This document shows, in pieces, positions 7,527 to 12,932 of a stretch of 12,932 bases of DNA. Both the position numbers and the translations under genes were made by a program. Each line of letters opens with the position of its first letter. Within the stretch, counting starts at the first letter, position 1. Source of the DNA: UBA8231 sp964512165 (lineage in GTDB: Bacteria; Latescibacterota; UBA2968; UBA8231); contig CAZEHQ010000125.1 of the NCBI GenBank assembly GCA_964512165.1, positions 1 to 12,932 on the forward strand. The letters are read 5' to 3'. The notes below the pieces were generated by a model. That model did no database searches. It had not been told where the DNA came from and worked only from the letters and a program-made list of their open reading frames with translations.

Positions 7527-8183
7527 CGAGGTCCGAGTCTCGCCGTGGACACGCGACGCCCGCAGGGTGCGGAGCAGCTCGGCGGCGGCTTCGGCCTCGG
7601 CCTCGGGCGCCAGGCCGCAGAACCGCTCCACCGCCGAGACCGCGCCGGCGTACTCCTCCTGCAGGCCCAGCACCAGGCCGAGGTTGTAGTGGACGTTGGG
7701 GAACCCCGGCTCGATGCCGGCGGCCAGCTCCCAGTGGAGGCGCGCCGAGTCGTGCTGCTCCTCCTCGAAGAACAGGTTGCCCAGGTTGTAGTGCGACTCC
7801 CAGTGACGGGGGTCCTCCTTCAAAGCCTGGCGGAAGCAGTCGAAGGCCTCCCGGGAATCGCCGCTGGTGAACTCCAGGATGCCGAGGTTGCACCAGGCGT
7901 CGGCGGCGCTCTCGCCGGCCTCGATGCAGGCCAGGTACCCGGCGCGGGCGGCGCGCTGATCGCCGGCCTCGTCGAAGGCCAGGGCCTGCTCGAAGGAGGC
8001 GCCCGCCGCCCTCGGGAAGGGCCGCACCTCCGTCGACGGCGGGCGGCCGGCGAAGAGGTCCATCTGGTCTCGTGAGCCGCCCCGCCTGCGGCGGCGCACC
8101 CGCGTCAGGCCGAGGGTGGAGGGCCGGCCGGAGGGCTCGCCGCCGGGGGGCGGGGCTCCCGGGAAGCGCAGGATCTTCGCCAT
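7515..8183 (-). CDS. TPR protein, third gene of the ligD-ku operon
   Basis: A 222-residue tetratricopeptide-repeat protein, a helical scaffold for protein contacts. TPR-like units lie at about residues 63-95, 96-128 (AWCNLGILEFTSGDSREAFD), 130-162 (HYNLGNLFFEEEQHDSARLH) and 164-196 (HYNLGLVLGLQEEYAGAV). The first 60 residues are low in structure and include an Arg-rich stretch at 28-38 (RVRRRRRGG) that could touch nucleic acid. There is no signal peptide or membrane segment. It begins 3 nt after the ku stop, with a GAAGG directly before the ATG, so it is almost certainly cotranscribed with ligD and ku. By context it may act in, or respond to, end joining. I do not recognise it as a named NHEJ factor, and that role is inference. 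The stop lies within the hairpin shared with the convergent gene. Confidence 0.85.
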   Translation of the reverse strand: MAKILRFPGAPPPGGEPSGRPSTLGLTRVRRRRRGGSRDQMDLFAGRPPSTEVRPFPRAAGASFEQALAFDEAGDQRAARAGYLACIEAGESAADAWCNLGILEFTSGDSREAFDCFRQALKEDPRHWESHYNLGNLFFEEEQHDSARLHWELAAGIEPGFPNVHYNLGLVLGLQEEYAGAVSAVERFCGLAPEAEAEAAAELLRTLRASRVHGETRTSPAD

Positions 8184-8186
8184 CCT

Positions 8187-9038
8187 TCAGGCCGTCTTCC
8201 GGGCGGCGGCGTCCACTTCCTCCGCCTCCGCGGACTCGCCGGTGGCCCTCTCCATGGGCCGGGCCTCGCCCTTGGCCAGCTCGATGCTCTCCTTGAGGGC
8301 GGTCATGATGTCGACCACCGGCGCCACCTCCTCCTCGCCGGCGGTGACCACCTCCTTGCCCGCCACCTTGGCGTCGATCATCTCGCGCACGGCGTCGTGG
8401 TAGGCATCCTTCATCTCGATCTCGCTCAGCGACTTGGTCATCGAGTCGACCAGGCTCTGGGCCAGCTTCAGCTCCTCGGGGCTCACCTCGCCGTCCGCCA
8501 GCCCGGGCACGTCGCCGACGCTGCGCAGGAACTGGGGGTAGCGCACCTTGTAGACCACCAGCCCCTGCTCCTGGCAGCCGATGAGGACCATGTCCTCGCG
8601 GTCGCGCAGCACCAGCCGGCCGACGCCGAGCTTGCCGCTCTCCTGCAGGGCGCCGGACAGCAGGGCGTAGACCTTGACCGCCACCTCGCCGTCGGGGCCG
8701 GCGAAGTAGGGAGTGTCGTAGAGACTCACGTCGACCTCGTCCGTGCTGACGAAGCCCTCGATCTCGATGATCCTCGAGCTCTTCACCTTCACCTTCTCGA
8801 AGTCCTCGTCCTCGACGATCACGTACTCGTCGGGGGCGTACTCGTAGCCCTTGACGATGTCGCCGCCGCCGAGGTTCTCGCCGCAGCTGCGGCAGACCTT
8901 CTCGTAGCGGACGCGGCCGTTGTCCTCCTTGTGGAGCTGGTTGAAGCGCAGGCTCGACCCGGAGTCGACGGCGTTGTACAGGCGGATGGGGATGGTCACC
9001 ATGGAGAACCGGATATGGCCTTTCCACAGGGATCTCAT
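8187..9038 (-). CDS. ku: Ku, DNA end-binding protein of bacterial NHEJ
   Basis: A 283-residue bacterial Ku, which forms a homodimeric ring on double-strand DNA ends and recruits LigD. The N-terminus MRSLWKGHIRFSMVTIPIRL matches the family's near-invariant opening. CRSCGENL (49-56), EYVIVEDEDFEKV (71-83) and YFAGPDG (111-117) with the following beta-barrel residues are typical. The C-terminal arm after about residue 235 is short, acidic then weakly basic, without a long Lys-rich tail. The start at 9038 overlaps the ligD stop by 4 bp (ATGA), and AGGAG lies 8 nt upstream within ligD, so coupling and start are both well supported. The open frame reaches far upstream antisense-free within ligD, but only this Met gives the conserved N-terminus. 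Confidence 0.97.
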   Translation of the reverse strand: MRSLWKGHIRFSMVTIPIRLYNAVDSGSSLRFNQLHKEDNGRVRYEKVCRSCGENLGGGDIVKGYEYAPDEYVIVEDEDFEKVKVKSSRIIEIEGFVSTDEVDVSLYDTPYFAGPDGEVAVKVYALLSGALQESGKLGVGRLVLRDREDMVLIGCQEQGLVVYKVRYPQFLRSVGDVPGLADGEVSPEELKLAQSLVDSMTKSLSEIEMKDAYHDAVREMIDAKVAGKEVVTAGEEEVAPVVDIMTALKESIELAKGEARPMERATGESAEAEEVDAAARKTA

Positions 9039-11404
9039 GGGGCTGGCTCCTCTTTCTCGGGGGGATCGGTCAGGTCGGGGCGCAGGCGAAGGAACACGGC
9101 CTCGCGCAGGGCGCCGGTGTTGGCGTGGCTGGCGTACTGCACCTCGCAGTACAGCCGGGGCTCGACCCAGGTCGTCTCGGCGTCGTCGGGCGGCCTCTCG
9201 TCCACGGGCCGCTCGACCTCCGGCAGGCTCCGCAGCTCGGCCAGCACCTCGGCCAGCTTCCGGTCGTCGAAGCCGCCGCCCACCTTGCCCCGGTACGTCA
9301 GCGCGCCCCCGTTGGGCTCGGCCAAGTGCAGGGCGCCGAAGGAGCGGCTGCGGTCGCCCTTGCCGCGGGTGTAGCCGACGATCAGGCACTCCGCGGTGTT
9401 GCGCACCTTGACCTTGCGCCACGCGGAAGCGCGCTGTCCCGGAATGTACCGGGAGTCCCGCACCTTGGCCACGATTCCTTCTACCCGAAGATCCTTCGCC
9501 GCCGCGAAGAGGGCCTCGCCGTCGTCGAAGGCCTGGCTCAGGCGGTACGATCCGCCCGGGTTGCGCAGGATGTCGGCGACCCACGCCCGGCGGCGCTCCA
9601 GAGGCTCGTCGACAACCGGCCGGCCGTCGAGGTAGAGGCAGTCGAAGAGGTAGCAGACCGCCGGGTTCCCCGCCCTCGCCTTCTCCACCGCTCTCTCGCC
9701 GCGGGCGTGGATGCGGCCCATGACGTCGGTGAAGACCGGGCGCCCGGCGTCGTCGAGGCAGACGATCTCGCCGTCGAGGACGGCGCCGTTGGCGTGCAGC
9801 TCCTCCTCCGTCCGGCCCAGCTCCGGGAAGTGGGCGGTCACGTCCTTCCCGGGGCGCGTGCGGATGCACACCTGGCCGTCGTCGATGGCGATGCTGGCGC
9901 GGATGCCGTCCCACTTGACCTCGTGGAGCCAGTCGCCGCCGGCGGGCACGTCGTCCTGGCTCTCGGCGAGCATCGGCCCGGGGGGCTGCTGCAGCCAGTC
10001 GACCTGGGGCGCGTCGACCCGCTCCAGGAGCCAGTCCTTGCCGCGGGTGTTGATCAGCCGGTACTCGGCGGTGAGCTGCTTCGACTGCAGGCGGAAGTAG
10101 AAGGAGGCGTCCTTCTTGTCGCGGGTGATCACGTAGGTGCCGGTGGCGTAGACCCACATGGGGCCGGCGCCGTACTCGCCCTTGGGGATCTCGCCCTCGA
10201 AGGTGAGGTACTCCAGGGGGTGGTCCTCCACGTTCACCGCCAGGCGCTTGACCCCGGGCCGCGGCGGCAGGCCCTTGGGGACGGCCCAGGACTTCAGGGC
10301 CCCGTCCTGCTCCAGGCGCAGGTCGTAGTGCAGCCGCGAGGCGTGGTGCCGGTGGACCACGAAGGCCATGCCCTCGCCGCTCTCGACCCCGGGGGCGGGC
10401 TCGGGGCTGCGGCCGAAGGAGCGCCGGCGCTCGTACTCCTCGAGCTGCTCCGGCGTCTTGTAAGTCCTCGACTCCCCGGTCTCCCTCTTCTCCTTGGGCG
10501 CCGCCTCGCGGTCGGTGTGCAGGCGCACGGCGTGGGCCGCCATCGCCTCCCACGGGTCGCCGCGCTCCAGGACTTTCTGCCGCGCCGTGTGGACGTTGTG
10601 CTCGCGCGGGTCCTGGAGCCCCTCCAGCTCCTCCCAGGTCACCGGCATCGACACCGTCGCTCCCGGGGAGCCGCGCAGGCTGTAGGCGCCGACGATCGTC
10701 TGGGACCGGCGGTTGCGGTAGACGTCGACCAGCACCTTGTCCGGCCGCTTGTCGCGGCGGATCTCCAGGGTCGTCGCCGGACGCGCCTTCACGAAGGGTT
10801 GGGCCAGGGCCTTCGCCGTCTCGAAGACGGTGCCGAAGTCGTAGCGCGGCTCCAGCGGCGCCACCACGTGGATCCCCTTGCGGCCCGTGGTCTTGCAGAA
10901 GGTGTGGTAGCCGAAGGACTCGAGGTGGTCCTTCAGCTCGAAGGCGAGGGCGGCCACGTCGGGGAAGGGGGTGCCCTCGGGCGGGTCGAGGTCGAAGACG
11001 AAGTAGTCGGGCCGGTCGAAGTGGGGCCGCCGCGCGTGGACGTGGTGCAGCTCGATGGCGGCGTGGTTGGCCAGCCACACGAGGCTGGCCTCGTCGGAGG
11101 CGACCACGTAGTCGATGCTCTTGCCCTCGGCCTCGTCGTCGCCGATGCGCTCGTGGTCGAGCCACTCGGGGCTGTACCGGGGGCGGTTCTTCTGGAAGAA
11201 GCTCTCCCCGTGGATGCCGTCGGGGAAGCGCACCAGGGACAGGGGTCGCCCCTTGATGTGGGCCAGGATCGTCGGCGCCATGGCCAGGTAGTAGTGCACC
11301 ATCTCGGCCTTGAGGACGCCGTCCTCGGGCCACAGCACCTTCTCGAGGTTGGACAGCTCGATGCGGCGCTTGCCGACCTGGGTCATGCGCGAGGTGCGGG
11401 GCAT
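9035..11404 (-). CDS. ligD: LigD, multifunctional NHEJ DNA ligase/polymerase
   Basis: A 789-residue ATP-dependent ligase with all three LigD domains, in the polymerase-phosphoesterase-ligase order known from mycobacteria (Pseudomonas has the polymerase last). The polymerase/primase domain is about residues 10-295, with metal ligands in FDLDPP (Asp138, Asp140) and LVDVYRN (Asp227), and TGRKGIHV at 173-180. The 3'-phosphoesterase domain is about 345-470, with HHASRLHYDLRL (353-364) and EDHPLEY (393-399). The ligase domain follows: motif I EVKWDGIR with the nucleotidyl lysine at 497, LDGEIVCLD (543-551), VEGIVAK (641-647) and WRKVKVR (662-668), then an OB fold. All key residues are present, so it should be active. 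The frame is open back to 11707, but homology begins just after 11404. A second Met at 11386 is an alternative. Neither has a Shine-Dalgarno site. Confidence 0.97.
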   Translation of the reverse strand: MPRTSRMTQVGKRRIELSNLEKVLWPEDGVLKAEMVHYYLAMAPTILAHIKGRPLSLVRFPDGIHGESFFQKNRPRYSPEWLDHERIGDDEAEGKSIDYVVASDEASLVWLANHAAIELHHVHARRPHFDRPDYFVFDLDPPEGTPFPDVAALAFELKDHLESFGYHTFCKTTGRKGIHVVAPLEPRYDFGTVFETAKALAQPFVKARPATTLEIRRDKRPDKVLVDVYRNRRSQTIVGAYSLRGSPGATVSMPVTWEELEGLQDPREHNVHTARQKVLERGDPWEAMAAHAVRLHTDREAAPKEKRETGESRTYKTPEQLEEYERRRSFGRSPEPAPGVESGEGMAFVVHRHHASRLHYDLRLEQDGALKSWAVPKGLPPRPGVKRLAVNVEDHPLEYLTFEGEIPKGEYGAGPMWVYATGTYVITRDKKDASFYFRLQSKQLTAEYRLINTRGKDWLLERVDAPQVDWLQQPPGPMLAESQDDVPAGGDWLHEVKWDGIRASIAIDDGQVCIRTRPGKDVTAHFPELGRTEEELHANGAVLDGEIVCLDDAGRPVFTDVMGRIHARGERAVEKARAGNPAVCYLFDCLYLDGRPVVDEPLERRRAWVADILRNPGGSYRLSQAFDDGEALFAAAKDLRVEGIVAKVRDSRYIPGQRASAWRKVKVRNTAECLIVGYTRGKGDRSRSFGALHLAEPNGGALTYRGKVGGGFDDRKLAEVLAELRSLPEVERPVDERPPDDAETTWVEPRLYCEVQYASHANTGALREAVFLRLRPDLTDPPEKEEPAP

Positions 11405-11412
11405 GGTGGGGG

Positions 11413-11418
11413 AATATA
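11413..11418 (-). promoter_or_regulatory. Possible -10 element of the ligD operon
   Basis: On the minus strand TATATT ends 8 nt before the ligD ATG and is the only AT-rich hexamer in an otherwise GC-rich upstream region. A start of transcription 6-8 nt downstream would fall on or just before the ATG, giving a leaderless mRNA, which agrees with the absence of a ribosome binding site. No convincing -35 box is seen 16-18 nt upstream. Confidence 0.35.
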
Positions 11419-11510
11419 CGAAGGGGGGCCGCCCGGTCGGTCGGGGCGCGCATCGGTTCGGGGCCTGATCAGCAGGTGGGGGGCACTCACGGGCCTGAAA
11501 AAAGGTCAAT

Positions 11511-11545
11511 CCCCTGGCCAAGGGGACAGGGACTGTCCCCTTGGC
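11511..11545. repeat. REP-like 13-bp perfect inverted repeat
   Basis: The left arm GCCAAGGGGACAG (11517-11529) and its exact reverse complement (11533-11545) flank the 3-nt loop GGA. Just upstream, CCCCT (11511-11515) can compete for the same AGGGG (11521-11525), so two exclusive folds are possible. A GAAAAAAGG stretch precedes it at 11497-11505. The GGGGACAG/CTGTCCCC core resembles the REP-type palindromes scattered in many bacterial genomes and mobilised by REP-associated Y1 transposases; no such transposase is in the window. The right-arm sequence CTGTCCCCTTGG recurs exactly at 12482-12493. Confidence 0.7.
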
Positions 11546-11722
11546 GGGTACCTTGATGCCGGACGTCTGCCTGTGCACTTGGTCCAGAGGGCCATGCGGT
11601 CCCCCGCGGCCGGTATCGCAGAGAGCCTGCCGATGTCGCAGCGGGATGCGGTGTACTTCGCGGTCCCCTGGCTGGTAGAGAATCGGACGAGCTGATGGCG
11701 GATACACAACAATGAGGTCGCC

Positions 11723-12406
11723 ATGAACTCACCCTTCTTCTTGTCCATGTCCATTCTGCTCTGCATGGGCTGCTCGCACAGCCGCTTCGTCCTGCACGAC
11801 GCGGCGCGGGAGGGTTCCGCCAAGGATTCCCGGCGTGTGGAGGTGAGCACCAAGGATCGGCTTTCCATCTTCGTCCGCGCCGATGGAGAGATCCACGGCA
11901 TCGACTCGGTCAATGTCGTCGCGGCAGAAGGGGAGTACCTCCTCGTGTCCTCGGAGGAATGGGAGACGGTGCGGCAGATCCCCTGGCGTTACCTCTCCAT
12001 GAGCGGGGTTCGCGTCCGCTCGCCCAGCTCCGACCACGATGAGCCCACCGTCGCCCTGCCCGTCGCCTCCATCGAGGAGATCCGGATCGTGGAGAAGGAC
12101 CTGGGATGGCCCTCAGTGTCCGAGCGGATAGGCAAGGTCCCCCGGTGGTTTCTCGAAGGTGCCGTCGTCGGACTCGCGACCGGTGGCTTTTTCGTCCTCA
12201 GTACGAGCTTCCTCTCCGACTCTGAGGGCTCTCGCACCTTGGACCGGGACGATTGGGAAGCCGCCGGGGCCGTGGTGGTCGTCTCCGGTGTCGCGGGCGT
12301 GGTGCTCTACCCCACGGCGAGGCTGTTCTGGCCCGAGTCCGGGGAGACCTGGCGCATCTATCGCGCGCCCGACGAGGGTTTCCGACTGGCTCCGCAGTCC
12401 GACTAG
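11723..12406 (+). CDS. Putative lipoprotein of unknown function
   Basis: A 227-residue protein I do not recognise. The N-terminus (MNSPFFLSMSILLCMGCSHS) is a short hydrophobic leader ending in Cys17, which looks like a lipoprotein signal. The -3 residue is Cys rather than the usual Leu, Val or Ile, so this is probable rather than certain. Residues 40-125 are mostly short beta-type stretches (LSIFVRADGEIHGIDSV and similar). Two Gly/Val-rich hydrophobic segments follow at about 143-163 and 179-200, likely a membrane hairpin. The start is supported by GAGG 5 nt upstream. No operon partner is seen: the gene stands alone between REP-like repeats. Codon use is less GC-biased than in the central genes. 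The TAG stop lies in a 12-bp tandem duplication; reading through it would add only five residues. Confidence 0.75.
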   Translation: MNSPFFLSMSILLCMGCSHSRFVLHDAAREGSAKDSRRVEVSTKDRLSIFVRADGEIHGIDSVNVVAAEGEYLLVSSEEWETVRQIPWRYLSMSGVRVRSPSSDHDEPTVALPVASIEEIRIVEKDLGWPSVSERIGKVPRWFLEGAVVGLATGGFFVLSTSFLSDSEGSRTLDRDDWEAAGAVVVVSGVAGVVLYPTARLFWPESGETWRIYRAPDEGFRLAPQSD

Positions 12407-12417
12407 CAGTCCGACTA
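12394..12417. repeat. Perfect 12-bp tandem duplication spanning a stop codon
   Basis: GCAGTCCGACTA occurs twice in direct succession (12394-12405 and 12406-12417). The TAG stop of the lipoprotein gene (12404-12406) spans the junction. Because the unit is a multiple of three, the second copy stays in frame and would be read as Gln-Ser-Asp-Tyr before Trp and a TGA at 12422-12424. It looks like a recent slippage event. Confidence 0.85.
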
Positions 12418-12436
12418 TTGGTGAACGTCGGGTTTA

Positions 12437-12493
12437 CCCCTGTCCGCACTTTTTTCCGCCTGCCAGATAAACGGACACCCCCTGTCCCCTTGG
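12437..12493. repeat. Degenerate REP-like motifs downstream of the lipoprotein gene
   Basis: CCCCTGTCCGCACTTTTTT (12437-12455) and CCCCTGTCCCCTTGG (12479-12493) repeat the CCCTGTCC core of the palindrome at 11517-11545. The second copy shares 12 identical bases with that palindrome's right arm. TGTCCG (12441-12446) and CGGACA (12472-12477) can pair across a 25-nt loop. With the upstream palindrome they bracket the lipoprotein gene. The T run inside could also help end its transcript. Confidence 0.5.
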
Positions 12494-12559
12494 AGCCCAC
12501 CTTTATCTCGGTGTACCTCGCGACTTCACGGATTCAGGAGTAGTAGAGCGGTTGACGGT

Positions 12560-12932
12560 ATGAGAGCAACCATCGGCTGTCTCATCGGGCTGGTGCTGAC
12601 TCTTCGCGTCAGCGCAGATCCTCTCCTGGCAGGGCGGGTGGTGCTTCCCTCGGGCGCCCCTGTTCCCGGGGCGCAGGTGCTCCTTTTCGACCTGGCCGAT
12701 CTGCGCGCCCCTCCCCTCGCGGCGACTACGGACCCCTCGGGACACTTCACCCTGTCGCCCGGCGCCTTGCCGGGCGCCGCCCGGCCGGAGCGGTTCGATC
12801 TGGGGTCGAACTATCCCAACCCGTTCAACCCCTCCACCCTCATCCCGTATCAACTCCCGGCCCCGATGCAGGTGCGTCTGGAGGTGTTCAACCTCCTGGG
12901 ACAGCGCATGGCGACGCTGGTCGACGGGGAGC
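12560..12932 (+). CDS. Secreted protein with N-terminal FlgD-Ig/T9SS-like module, 3' truncated by window edge
   Basis: The frame is open from the ATG at 12560 to the window end (124 residues seen). Residues 1-19 form a signal peptide: MRA, a hydrophobic core (TIGCLIGLVLTL) and a cleavage site near VSA. Residues about 24-70 (GRVVLPSGAPVPGAQVLLF, then TTDPSGHFTLSPG) resemble a carboxypeptidase-regulatory-like beta sandwich. From about 80, NYPNPFNPST, IPYQLP and FNLLGQRMATLVDGE match the FlgD-Ig or type IX sorting-domain signature normally found at the extreme C-terminus of secreted proteins. Here it lies within the first 125 residues with coding sequence continuing, which is unusual. Only a weak ribosome binding site is seen; an AGGAG lies 19 nt upstream, too far to be ideal. 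The main function is beyond the edge and unknown. Confidence 0.8.
   Translation, partial: MRATIGCLIGLVLTLRVSADPLLAGRVVLPSGAPVPGAQVLLFDLADLRAPPLAATTDPSGHFTLSPGALPGAARPERFDLGSNYPNPFNPSTLIPYQLPAPMQVRLEVFNLLGQRMATLVDGE

Larger units (their letters stand above)
11405..11722. other. Gene-free region between ligD and the lipoprotein gene
   Basis: This 318-bp space separates two divergent genes. It holds the possible ligD -10 box at its left end, an 8-bp palindrome CTGATCAG (11465-11472), and the REP-like inverted repeat at 11511-11545. At the right end is the GAGG site of the lipoprotein gene. Between 11546 and 11700 I see no conserved coding frame and no convincing promoter. Composition drops toward the lower GC of the right flank. 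Confidence 0.6.

Noticed and set aside
9039..11453. Upstream extension of the ku frame to give a 1088-residue protein
   Set aside because: The extension is Arg/Pro-rich shadow sequence within ligD; the conserved Ku N-terminus begins at 9038.
9125..11695. 856-codon open frame on the plus strand
   Set aside because: It is antisense to ligD, whose domains and catalytic motifs are unmistakable. Long antisense frames are expected in GC-rich coding sequence, and the translation is Val/Gly/Leu-rich with no motif.
11546..11698. Possible transposase remnant next to the REP-like repeat
   Set aside because: No Y1 transposase motif (such as HUH or a family N-terminus) was visible in any frame.
11405..11707. 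101-residue N-terminal extension of LigD
   Set aside because: It runs through the REP-like palindrome and has no similarity to the family, whose polymerase domain starts just after 11404.

Overview
The window is a 12.9 kb piece of a GC-rich bacterial genome, with third codon positions almost all G or C through the middle. It contains a 100-base run of N (4800-4899), so it comes from a scaffolded draft or metagenome assembly. The gene at the right edge carries a secretion or FlgD-Ig-like module (NYPNPFNPST...) typical of the Fibrobacteres-Chlorobi-Bacteroidetes superphylum and nearby uncultured lineages. An uncultured FCB-type organism (Latescibacterota-like, for example) is my best guess. It is inference; no marker gene is present.

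Left region (1-2358): a 5'-truncated calcineurin-like metallophosphoesterase (+) converges on, and overlaps by 74 bp, a small MscS-family mechanosensitive channel (-). The MscS gene is divergent from a DoxX-family membrane protein gene (+), which has a recognisable sigma70-like promoter and a good ribosome binding site.

Centre (2406-7493, all +): a 555-residue ankyrin-repeat protein lies behind a strong GC hairpin. After it come a class V (serine-glyoxylate type) aminotransferase cut by the gap, a Gfo/Idh/MocA oxidoreductase whose N-terminus is lost in the gap, and a complete acyl-CoA synthetase that starts in a 4-bp ATGA overlap with the oxidoreductase. These look like one small metabolic operon, but the substrate cannot be read from sequence.

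Right-centre (7515-11404, all -): a compact non-homologous end-joining operon, ligD (polymerase-phosphoesterase-ligase order), ku, and a third gene for a TPR protein with an arginine-rich stretch. ligD and ku overlap by ATGA, and the TPR gene begins 3 nt after ku. The operon converges on the acyl-CoA synthetase gene across a short interrupted hairpin.

Right end (11405-12932): a gene-free stretch holding a 13-bp perfect inverted repeat of REP-like type, an unrecognised lipoprotein gene with a predicted membrane hairpin, further copies of the REP-like motif, and the start of a secreted protein whose sorting-type module sits unusually close to its N-terminus.

Base composition is visibly lower in GC on both flanks (before about 1.9 kb and after about 11.5 kb) than in the middle. 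No tRNA, rRNA, CRISPR array, intact insertion sequence or complete mobile element was seen. The best candidates for something little described are the TPR protein attached to the NHEJ operon, the N-terminal placement of the sorting-type module, and the REP-like repeats around the orphan lipoprotein gene.
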